The position numbers and the translations under genes were made by a program. 15,847 bases of DNA from A07HB70 sp964512675 (GTDB lineage Archaea; Halobacteriota; Halobacteria; Halobacteriales; Haloferacaceae), in assembly GCA_964512675.1 (NCBI GenBank), contig CAZEJR010000032.1, positions 1 to 15,847 of the forward strand. The letters run 5' to 3'. Each line of letters starts with the position of its first letter. Within the stretch, counting starts at the first letter, position 1. Shown here piece by piece: positions 7,010-14,530 of the stretch. The notes below the pieces were generated by a model that searched no databases, was not told where the DNA came from, and saw nothing but the letters and a program-made list of their open reading frames with translations.

Positions 7010-8068
7010 ATGTCGCCCGCCTACCTGGCGCTGGAGGACGGTCGCGTCGTCGAGGCGCGGACCCGCGTCCCCGGCCGCACGAGGGGGGAACTGGTGTTCA
7101 CGACCGCGTACACGGGCTACGAGGAGAGTCTGACCGACCCCTCCTACGAGGAGCAGGTCCTGACGTTCTCGTACCCGCTCATCGGCAACTACGGCGTCCG
7201 AGCGGAGCGGTTCGAGTCCGACCGGATCCACCCCCGCGCCGCCGTCGCCCACGAGTTCACGGAGGAGATAGTCGAGTGGCTCGCGGGCGAGGGCGTCCCC
7301 GCCGTCGACCACCTCGACACGCGCGACCTGGTCACGTCCATCCGCGAGGGGGGCGCAATGCGGTGTGGCGTCGCCGCCGGCGAGGACGCGACGCCGGACG
7401 ACGCCCGTGCCGAACGCGAGGCCTGCGTCCCGATGTCGGCCCACGGCGACATCGGCGAGCGGGTGAGTGTCGCCGAGGCCGAGACGTTCGAACCGGAGGG
7501 CGAGTCGGTTGCCGACGTCGCACTCGTCGACTGCGGTGCGAAGGGGTCGATCCGGTCGTCGCTGCTGGAGCGGTCGGCCACCGTCCACCTCCTGCCCCAC
7601 GACGTCGACGAGTCGACGGTGGAGTCGCTCGACCCCGACGTGCTGTTCGTCTCGAACGGCCCCGGCGACCCGGAGACGTTCGTGAACGCCGAGTCGCTGG
7701 TCGACTCGTACGTCGGCGAACGCCCGGTCGCCGGCATCTGTCTCGGCCAGCAGGTTGTCGCGAACGCGCTCGGCGGGTCCACCTCGAAGATGGAGTTCGG
7801 CCACCGCGGGGTGAACCAGCCGGTTCGCGACCTCGACTCTGGCCGCGTCGTGATGACGACACAGAACCACGGCTACACCGTCGACGACCCCGGCGACCTC
7901 GACGTGACACAGCGAAACGTCAACGACGGCACCGCCGAGGGGCTGGCGTCGGCGGACCTCGACGTGCTCACGCGCCAGTACCACCCGGAGGCGAACCCCG
8001 GCCCGCACGACTCGCTCGACTTCTTCGACGACGTGCTGGCGCTGGCGCGCGGCGAGAACCCCCTATAG
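7010..8068 (+). CDS. carA: Carbamoyl-phosphate synthase small (glutaminase) subunit
   Basis: This 352-residue subunit hydrolyses glutamine and passes ammonia to the large subunit CarB. The product, carbamoyl phosphate, feeds pyrimidine and arginine synthesis. Residues 1-150 form the CPSase small-chain domain (FTTAYTGYEESLTDPSYEEQ). Residues 165-350 form the class I glutamine amidotransferase domain. It carries SNGPGDP (215-221), catalytic Cys244 (AGICLGQQ), and His325/Glu327 (QYHPEANPGP). All catalytic residues are present, so it should be active. The ATG at 7010 is supported by the box A 28 bases upstream. carB is not adjacent in this window, so the two subunits are not encoded as an immediate carAB pair on this side. 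Its stop overlaps that of a small convergent gene. Confidence 0.96.
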   Translation: MSPAYLALEDGRVVEARTRVPGRTRGELVFTTAYTGYEESLTDPSYEEQVLTFSYPLIGNYGVRAERFESDRIHPRAAVAHEFTEEIVEWLAGEGVPAVDHLDTRDLVTSIREGGAMRCGVAAGEDATPDDARAEREACVPMSAHGDIGERVSVAEAETFEPEGESVADVALVDCGAKGSIRSSLLERSATVHLLPHDVDESTVESLDPDVLFVSNGPGDPETFVNAESLVDSYVGERPVAGICLGQQVVANALGGSTSKMEFGHRGVNQPVRDLDSGRVVMTTQNHGYTVDDPGDLDVTQRNVNDGTAEGLASADLDVLTRQYHPEANPGPHDSLDFFDDVLALARGENPL

Positions 8069-8257
8069 CTCCCGGAGCCGGTCGTCCCAGCCGCGGTACG
8101 CGAGGAGGTACGCGACCGGGGTCGTCAGGGCGAGCGCGGCGCCGAGAATCCGGAGGTGCGTGACCGGGTCGGGCGGCGCGAGGGCCGCGCCGACTATCGT
8201 GGCGACGACGCCCGCGCCCGCGAGCGTGGTCAGGAACAGCGCGTGGCGAGGGTCCAC
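8063..8257 (-). CDS. Small two-span membrane protein
   Basis: GTG 8257 opens a 64-residue frame (MDPRHALFLTTLAGAGVVAT...) with two hydrophobic segments at about 7-27 and 35-54 and a charged tail (RGWDDRLREL). This is the pattern of short uncharacterised haloarchaeal membrane proteins, and I do not recognise a family. It is convergent with carA, and the stops overlap in CTATAG. It is divergent from thrB with 82 bases between. Codon third positions are strongly GC-biased in this frame, which supports it being real. No function is proposed. Confidence 0.7.
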   Translation of the reverse strand: MDPRHALFLTTLAGAGVVATIVGAALAPPDPVTHLRILGAALALTTPVAYLLAYRGWDDRLREL

Positions 8258-8308
8258 GACGGTGTCGTCGACCGGCGGCGGCCTGAATCCACCGGACGGG
8301 GGTCAGCA

Positions 8309-8317
8309 TCTTTTTCC
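8309..8317 (+). promoter_or_regulatory. Box A of thrB
   Basis: TCTTTTTCC is the only T-run nearby and is centred 27 bases upstream of the thrB ATG at 8340, as expected for a leaderless transcript. Confidence 0.5.
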
Positions 8318-8339
8318 GAACTCCCGTCGGAGCCCCGCT

Positions 8340-9218
8340 ATGGTCACGGTGCGGGCGCCGGCCACCAGCGCCAACCTCGGCAGCGGCTTCGACGTGTTCG
8401 GGGTAGCGCTCTCGCGCCCCGCCGACGTCCTCCGCGTCCAGCGCGCCGAGCGCACCACGATCGAGGTGACCGGCGTCGGGAGCGAGTATATCCCGGAGGA
8501 CCCGGCGAAAAACACCGTCGGCGCCGTCGCGGAGGCGCTCGACGCCCCGGCGCACATCCAGATCGACAAGGGGGTCCGGCCCTCCTCCGGGCTCGGCTCC
8601 TCTGCGGCCAGCGCCGCCGGCGCCGCCCTCGCCCTCGCACGGCTGTACGACCGCGACCGGACCCGCCGCGACCTGATCCCGGTCGCCGCCGAGGGCGAGG
8701 CCGTCGTGTCGGGCGAGCCACACGCCGACAACGTCACGCCGGCGCTGCTCGGCGGGTTCACCGTCGCGAGCGACCGGGTGACGGACGTCGACGCCACGGT
8801 CCCTCTGGTCGCGTGCCTGCCCGAGATCGCGGTTTCGACGCGCGACGCCCGCCGGGTCGTCCCCGAGGAGGCGTCGATGGACGACCTCGTCCACACCGTC
8901 GGCCGGGCCGCCACGCTCGCCGTCGGGATGTGCCGGTCGGACCCGGCGCTCGTCGGCGCCGGGATGGAGGAGCGGGTGGTCACCCCGCGCCGTGCGCGGC
9001 TGATCACCGGCTACGACGGCGTCCGCGAGGCGGCTCTCGGCGCCGGCGCGACGGGCGTCACCGTCAGCGGCGCCGGACCGGCGGTGGTCGCGGCCTGCCC
9101 CGACCCGTGTCGACGGGGCGTCGCCGGGGCGATGGTGGACGCGTTCGCCGACGCCGGCGTCGAGGCCCGGGCCTACCAGACCCGGATCGGCCGCGGCGCG
9201 ACAGTCTACGGGGACTGA
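8340..9218 (+). CDS. thrB: Homoserine kinase (GHMP family)
   Basis: The 292-residue enzyme phosphorylates homoserine to O-phosphohomoserine, the step before threonine synthase. The N-terminal GHMP motif is VRAPATSANLGSGFD (residues 4-18). The ATP-binding motif is RPSSGLGSSAASAAGAALA (80-98), and the C-terminal GHMP motif is VTVSGAGPAVVA near residue 245. Length and motif order are standard. The ATG at 8340 is preceded at the usual distance by a box A. No other threonine-pathway gene is adjacent. The gene after it on the plus strand is decayed, so thrB is probably transcribed alone. Confidence 0.95.
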   Translation: MVTVRAPATSANLGSGFDVFGVALSRPADVLRVQRAERTTIEVTGVGSEYIPEDPAKNTVGAVAEALDAPAHIQIDKGVRPSSGLGSSAASAAGAALALARLYDRDRTRRDLIPVAAEGEAVVSGEPHADNVTPALLGGFTVASDRVTDVDATVPLVACLPEIAVSTRDARRVVPEEASMDDLVHTVGRAATLAVGMCRSDPALVGAGMEERVVTPRRARLITGYDGVREAALGAGATGVTVSGAGPAVVAACPDPCRRGVAGAMVDAFADAGVEARAYQTRIGRGATVYGD

Positions 9219-9242
9219 TCGACCGCCTGCTCGGCGAACCGG

Positions 9243-9609
9243 TCACGAACCGGCGGGGAGGAGCCGACACTCGTCGATCCGGCCGAACAGCCGGGAGCGC
9301 GTCCGCGCCACGAGGCCGGAGAACGGGTCCCGGAGCGGCCCCGGCACGGCGAGCGGGGGACCGAGCAGCGACCACGGCAGCCAGAGGCGCCGACAGACCC
9401 CGAGCGCCGCCCTCGACCGGGGTACGCGGCGCCGTCCGCGACGAGGGCGACGGAGTCGGGATCGTCGGTCGGCAGGCCGCACCGGCACAGGAGCTCCCGC
9501 CCGACGGGTGCCCCGAGCGGCACGAGGCGGTAGACGCCCGCGTCGTCGTCCCGCACCGCCGTCCTGACGGCGGCGTTCAGAGGTTGCAGACGCCGTCGAA
9601 CAGGGTCAC
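9243..9609 (-). pseudogene. DUF393 (DCC thiol-disulfide oxidoreductase-like) gene with two frameshifts
   Basis: Three frame segments on the minus strand together spell a DUF393 protein. The first, from GTG 9609, reads MTLFDGVCNL and hits TGA at 9577-9579. The next frame continues NAAVRTAV...YRLVPLGAPVGRELL...LPTDDPDSVALVADGAAY. A third frame resumes RSRAALGVCRRLW...ARTRSRLFGRIDECR and ends at TGA 9243. Joining them needs one missing base near 9579, which would restore the second Cys of DGVCNLCN, and one in the G/C run near 9419-9422. Repaired, the product would be about 122 residues, typical for the family, whose members are small proteins with an N-terminal CxxC-like motif. Two single-base losses indicate a pseudogene or assembly errors. 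Confidence 0.78.
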
Positions 9610-9643
9610 CGGCGCGCCGAGGCCGTCGACGGGTCGCCTCCAG

Positions 9644-9999
9644 GTCGTCCTCGTCGAGGACACCGGCGACCTCGGCCCGTGCTACCCCGGCGTCTTCCGG
9701 GGACCGTACGAGCCGACGATCACGCCGCTCCCGCCGCCGTCCGGCGAGTGTCACCGGGCGCGGAGCGGACAGTCGGCCCGTTCGACGCGCCGGCGGGGAC
9801 CGAGGGGCACGCCCTCCTCCTCACGAACGCGACGGTGCGGGCCGAGAGCGGCTCGGCTGTCGCGGGCGTCCGCGGGACGACGGCAGACCTCGCCGAGACG
9901 GCGACACGGCCAGACGGCGAGCGCCAACGCGTCGAACTCCGGATCGAGGCGTACGACGACCGGTCGTACGACGACTGGCTGTTCGGACGGACGGGCTGA
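9644..9999 (+). pseudogene. Decayed unrecognised gene, frameshifted and lacking its 5' end
   Basis: Two plus-strand frames look like pieces of one protein. The first reads VVLVEDTGDLGPCYPGVFRG then PYEPTITPLPPPSGECHR. It gives way near 9755-9765 to a frame reading ERTVGPFDAPAGTEGHALLL...DDRSYDDWLFGRTG that ends at TGA 9997-9999. The second part has strong GC third-position bias and the acidic composition of real haloarchaeal genes. I find no start codon or export signal in frame before the first part, which abuts the DUF393 remnant. I do not recognise the family. The two Cys in the first part (CYPG, ECHR) and the Pro-rich stretch suggest an extracellular protein that has lost its signal peptide, which is inference only. 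Confidence 0.55.
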
Positions 10000-10047
10000 C
10001 GGTCCCGCGAGCGCAACCGCTATCCGGGGGGCCGCGCAGGAGCGACC

Positions 10048-10776
10048 ATGGCCACCGTCGACGGTGCGCTCTCGCGCCTGCGCGACCGGGCCGACCTGCC
10101 CGCACGCGAGTCGCTCCCGCGGTGGGTCGCGCCGCTCCCCCGCGCCGTCGAGGACGTCGGCCTCGCGCTCGTGCCGCTGGTCGTCCTGACGAATCTCGTG
10201 GGCACCGCCTTCGGCTTCTGGTACTACCGCTTCCAGTTCGCCGGCACGGAGGTCGCCGCGTGGCCGCTCCTGCCCGACAGCCCCGCCGCGACGCTGTTCG
10301 CGGCGCTCGCGTTCGGCCTCTGGTATCTCGACCGGCCGAGCGACTACGCGGCGGCCTTCGCCTTCGTCGGCTGCTGGAAGCTCGGGCTGTGGACGCCGTT
10401 CGTCCTCGTCGTCTTCGCCGACGCCTTCCTCGTCGGCACCGCCCTGCCGCTGTACGTCTTCCTCGTCGGCAGCCACCTCGCGATGGTGCTCCAGGCGTTC
10501 GTCCTCCACCGGGTCTCGTCGTTCCGGCTCCGGCCCGCCGTCGCGGCGCTCGCGTGGTACGGGTTCAACGACGTCGTCGACTACTTCCTGACGCCGTTCG
10601 GGACGCCCCACCACACGCTCCTGCCCGGGCAGACCCGGATCGGCGGACTCGGCGGGTTCACCCACCCGGAGCCGACACACTCGATTGCAGCCGCGGGCGC
10701 CGTCGTCCTGACGCTCTCGGCGGCGGTGCTCCTCCTCGGAGCGCGGGTCGCGAAGCTCCGCGTGCGGGCCGGTTGA
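10048..10776 (+). CDS. DUF1405 family membrane protein
   Basis: The 242-residue protein has an amphipathic N-terminus of about 30 residues followed by roughly six hydrophobic spans. Its motifs resemble DUF1405 (YpjA-like) proteins: TNLVGTAFGFWYYRFQ near 48-63, FGLWYLDRPSD, and YGFNDVVDYFLTPFG near 171-185. The family is found in Bacilli and haloarchaea, and its function is unknown. ATG 10048 is preceded by CGCTATCC at 10018-10025, about 26 bases upstream. The gene ends two bases before the box A of the next gene, so that gene has its own promoter. Confidence 0.85.
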   Translation: MATVDGALSRLRDRADLPARESLPRWVAPLPRAVEDVGLALVPLVVLTNLVGTAFGFWYYRFQFAGTEVAAWPLLPDSPAATLFAALAFGLWYLDRPSDYAAAFAFVGCWKLGLWTPFVLVVFADAFLVGTALPLYVFLVGSHLAMVLQAFVLHRVSSFRLRPAVAALAWYGFNDVVDYFLTPFGTPHHTLLPGQTRIGGLGGFTHPEPTHSIAAAGAVVLTLSAAVLLLGARVAKLRVRAG

Positions 10777-10777
10777 G

Positions 10778-10784
10778 CTTTTAG
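10778..10784 (+). promoter_or_regulatory. Box A of the enolase-superfamily gene
   Basis: CTTTTAG is centred 27 bases before the ATG at 10808 and begins two bases after the DUF1405 stop (TGA 10774-10776), so the 3' end of one gene and the promoter of the next are almost fused. Confidence 0.5.
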
Positions 10785-10807
10785 CCGTCGGCGCCCGACA
10801 GAGCCGT

Positions 10808-11866
10808 ATGGGCTACTACGAGCGGCTGGCCGACCTCCCGGTCGTCGTCGGGGGCGAGGCGCGGCGGCGGCGCGAGCGCGACACCTCGAGCGGGTTCGTC
10901 CGGACCACGACCGTCGTCGCGCTCTCGGGCGGCGGCGAGACGGGCCGGGGCGAGGACGTCACCTACGACGCGGCGGACCACGAGGCGCTCGCGGACGCCG
11001 GGACGGTCGCGCCGACCGGCGAGTTCACCCTCCGCTCGTTCTCGCGGGCGCTCGACGACGTCGACCCGTTCCCGGAGCCGCCGGAGCGCGAGTCCGCGCG
11101 CGGCTACCGCCGGTGGGCGTACGAGAGCGCGGCGCTCGACCTGGCGCTCCGGCAGGCCGACACGCACCTCGGCGCGGCGCTCGGCGTCGGGCGTGACCCG
11201 GTCCGGTTCGTCGCCTCGACGCGCCTCGCGCCCGCCGGGAGCGACGAGCCCCCGACCGCAGAGCGGGTCCACGCCCTTCGCGAGCGTGTCCCGGAGATAG
11301 GGCTCAAGCTGGACCCGACGGGCGACTGGACCGACGCGCTCGTGGCCGAACTCCGCGAGACGGACGCGGTCGTCGTACTCGACCTGAAGGGCCAGTACCA
11401 CGGCACGGTCGTCGACCAGCCGCCGGACCCGGCGCTGTACGAGCGGGTGATCGAGGGGTTCCCGGACGCCGTCGTCGAGGACCCGGCGGTGACCGACGAG
11501 ACGCGGGGCCTGGTCGCCGACGCCGTCGACCGGGTGTCGTGGGACGCGCCGGTGACAGGCGTCGAGAGCGTCGAGGCGCTGCCGTTCGAGCCCCGGCTGC
11601 TCAACGTCAAGCCGTCGCGCTTTGGCACCGTCGAGTCGCTGCTCGAGACTGTCGAGTGGGCCGAGGCGCGGGACGTACGGCTGTACGGCGGCGGCCAGTT
11701 CGAGCTCGGCGTCGGGCGAACGCAGATACAGACGCTCGCCGGTCTGTTCTACCCCGACGGGCCGAACGACGTCGCGCCGGGGGCGTACAACGACCCGGCG
11801 GTCGGCACGGATCTGCCGGCGCCGCCGCTCGCTCCCGGCGACGACCCGCGGGGGTTCGCGTTCTGA
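10808..11866 (+). CDS. Enolase-superfamily protein (mandelate racemase/OSBS-like)
   Basis: The 352-residue protein shows the two-part enolase-superfamily architecture. The N-terminal capping domain ends with RRWAYESAALDLALRQ (101-116). A barrel domain follows with LKLDPTGDW (166-174), LDLKGQY (191-197), VVEDP (222-226) and NVKPSRFG (266-273). By analogy, Asp192 and Glu224 would bind Mg2+, and Lys167 and Lys267 would be acid/base residues. The third metal ligand is not obvious; Asp246 is a candidate. GGGQFELGVGR near 294-304 corresponds to the C-terminal barrel strand. No menaquinone or sugar-acid genes are adjacent, so substrate and reaction are open. Four bases separate its stop from the convergent regulator gene. 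Confidence 0.82.
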   Translation: MGYYERLADLPVVVGGEARRRRERDTSSGFVRTTTVVALSGGGETGRGEDVTYDAADHEALADAGTVAPTGEFTLRSFSRALDDVDPFPEPPERESARGYRRWAYESAALDLALRQADTHLGAALGVGRDPVRFVASTRLAPAGSDEPPTAERVHALRERVPEIGLKLDPTGDWTDALVAELRETDAVVVLDLKGQYHGTVVDQPPDPALYERVIEGFPDAVVEDPAVTDETRGLVADAVDRVSWDAPVTGVESVEALPFEPRLLNVKPSRFGTVESLLETVEWAEARDVRLYGGGQFELGVGRTQIQTLAGLFYPDGPNDVAPGAYNDPAVGTDLPAPPLAPGDDPRGFAF

Positions 11867-11870
11867 GCCG

Positions 11871-12782
<912 letters not shown>

Positions 12783-12803
12783 ACAGGGTACAACGGGCAG
12801 AGT

Positions 12804-12817
12804 GGTATTTATATACC
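12804..12817 (-). promoter_or_regulatory. TATA box within an inverted repeat, regulator promoter
   Basis: The plus strand reads GGTATTTATATACC. GGTAT and ATACC are inverted repeats around TTAT, and on the minus strand the core is TATATAAATA. It is centred 28 bases before the regulator ATG, so it should be the TATA element. The symmetry could also make it an operator for autoregulation, which is inference. Confidence 0.65.
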
Positions 12818-13245
12818 AGTCTTGTGGCCGCCGGACGAACTCATCCTCCGTTTCGACGGTTCGTGCCCTCGAACGTCACACCCGACGTTCTGCCCGGACG
12901 GACCGAACTGTGCAGCACAGCGCGGACCGTCGAGCCCTGTGCCGTCGTCACCAACCACCCGGCGTTCACCGCCAAAACGTTGAAATGATGCCTTTTCATA
13001 TGGTACGTTGACCGGCGGGGAACGTGGTTATCGACAGTGAACAGATCAGAGATCACCGACCGGTAGAGGCCACTCGACCGATTACGGACGGGATCGCGAC
13101 AGACGGTAGAGAAGAGAGGGCGTGGCATCGAACGGCTCACCCGGTGGCGACTCGGCGTTTCGACCAGGACGGCGCACCCGCGTCTCTCAGTGGGCATCCC
13201 CGCCAGCAGTCCGACGTAACTCACTGAACACGGTGACGAGCAAAC
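12818..13245. other. Long intergenic region between regulator and iron/Dyp operon
   Basis: About 430 bases with no convincing gene. GC is lower than around it in places. At 12977-12983 and 13005-13011 the heptamer ACGTTGA is repeated directly, 28 bases apart, on either side of the AT-rich stretch TTTTCATATGG (12993-13003). TGAAA (12981) and TTTCA (12994) could form a short hairpin. An open frame from GTG 13024 to 13227 (67 residues, MVIDSEQIRDHRPV...) lies 27 bases after that AT-rich stretch, but its composition is not acidic and I recognise nothing. The stretch may instead start a long 5' leader for the operon. No transposase remnant or RNA gene was identified. Confidence 0.4.
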
Positions 13246-14529
13246 ATGTTTCAGAAGAACCGACGGGAATTCATGCGGGCTGCCGTCGCTATCGGCGGGG
13301 CAGCCGCGCTGAGTGCATGTATGGACCGAGCGAAACAACCAGCACCGGTGGGCGACCGGGACGACCTCCCGACCAGACAGTACGCCTGGGTCGACTACGT
13401 CCCGGAGGATGACCACGGCAACTTCGTGTTGCCGACCCACCAGGTGTTTCTCTACCTGAACTACGACGGCGATGGCGAGCAGGTGCCGACGACGGCGGAG
13501 GCCGAGCGACTGGAGACGGCCTTCCGATCGCTCGAACGCGCTGTGGAGTGGAGCAACGAGGGGGTACTGTTCAGCCTCGGATACTCGCCGTCGTACTTCG
13601 ACCGGTTCGAGGAGCCGCTACCGGACAACGTCGACCTGCCGGCTCCGCGACGGCTCTCCGACTTTGAGGAACCGGAACTCGACGATCAGGACATGCTGTT
13701 GCACATGGCTAGTGACAAGGCCGAGGTGTTGTTGGCCGCCGAGGAGGCGCTGCTCGGCGAGCGCGGTTCGGTGAATATGCAAGAGCTGGAGACCGACATC
13801 GGCGACATCGTCACTGTCGACGACCGACGGACTGGGTTCATCGGCAGTGGGCTCCCGGCCGAGCGCGCCAGCGACGGCGTCGAGGGCGTGCCCGAGCAGG
13901 CGGAGGTGCCCGAGGAGTCGCCGCTGTTCATGGGGTTCAAAGGCGGGTTCGCGGAGAACCAGGCCAGCGAGGACTACATCGCGATCGACGAGGGCCCGTT
14001 CAAGGGCGCGACCACCAAACACGTCTCGAACATCCGACAGCGGCTCCGGGACTGGTACCTGGAACAGGACTTCGAGGAACGGGTCGCGGAGATGTTCAGC
14101 GCGACACACGCCGAGGAGGGCATGGTCGAGGACGCCGGGCTCAACCTCGGCGCCAACAACGGCGTCAACGAGGAGATGATGACCGATCTCGTGGAAACAG
14201 CGAACGAGTATGGACGGGTCGGCCACGCACAGAAGAACGCCCGGTTCAACCGCGACGAGGACGGGAACGTGATCCTGCACCGCCGGCACGTGGAGTCGAC
14301 GGACGGGGGGTACGCCAGTCTCCACTTCCCCTCTCTGCAACAACGCATCAGCCAGTTCGAGCGGGTCCGCGTCGGCATGAACGGCGACGACGTGCGCGAC
14401 TCCCCGCGTATCCGACAACGCGTCAACAACGGCATTCTTGAGTACATCTTCACGCTGCACCGAGGGAACTTTCTGGTGCCGCGTCGGACCCAGCGCGCGT
14501 TCCCAACGCCGCGGGGGGAGGTGGTCTGA
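13246..14529 (+). CDS. Tat lipoprotein of the Dyp-peroxidase superfamily (DUF7405-like)
   Basis: The 427-residue protein starts MFQKNRREFMRAAVAIGGAA with a twin-arginine motif (RREFM) and a lipobox ending at Cys25 (LSAC). It should be exported folded and anchored outside the membrane. The rest resembles Dyp-type haem peroxidases such as EfeB. GFKGG (230-234) occupies the place of the GxxDG motif. GHAQKNARFNR (326-336) resembles the proximal-His segment, with His327 as candidate haem ligand. ILHRRHVES...YASLHFPSLQQRISQFE matches the final conserved block. The usual distal Asp is Gly233, so peroxidase activity is uncertain. It is followed after one base by the P19-like lipoprotein gene, so they are co-transcribed. 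A role in periplasmic iron or haem handling is inferred. Codon use is slightly less GC-extreme than the housekeeping genes. Confidence 0.8.
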   Translation: MFQKNRREFMRAAVAIGGAAALSACMDRAKQPAPVGDRDDLPTRQYAWVDYVPEDDHGNFVLPTHQVFLYLNYDGDGEQVPTTAEAERLETAFRSLERAVEWSNEGVLFSLGYSPSYFDRFEEPLPDNVDLPAPRRLSDFEEPELDDQDMLLHMASDKAEVLLAAEEALLGERGSVNMQELETDIGDIVTVDDRRTGFIGSGLPAERASDGVEGVPEQAEVPEESPLFMGFKGGFAENQASEDYIAIDEGPFKGATTKHVSNIRQRLRDWYLEQDFEERVAEMFSATHAEEGMVEDAGLNLGANNGVNEEMMTDLVETANEYGRVGHAQKNARFNRDEDGNVILHRRHVESTDGGYASLHFPSLQQRISQFERVRVGMNGDDVRDSPRIRQRVNNGILEYIFTLHRGNFLVPRRTQRAFPTPRGEVV

Positions 14530-14530
14530 G

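Noticed and set aside
8156..10189. A plus-strand open frame of about 680 codons over thrB and the pseudogene patch
   Set aside because: Over thrB it is out of frame and reads as Arg-rich nonsense; only its short section near 9644-9755 has gene-like composition and was kept as part of a pseudogene.
12841..13440. A 199-codon minus-strand frame across the long intergenic region
   Set aside because: It runs antisense into the Dyp-like gene, is not acidic, and shows no recognisable domain.
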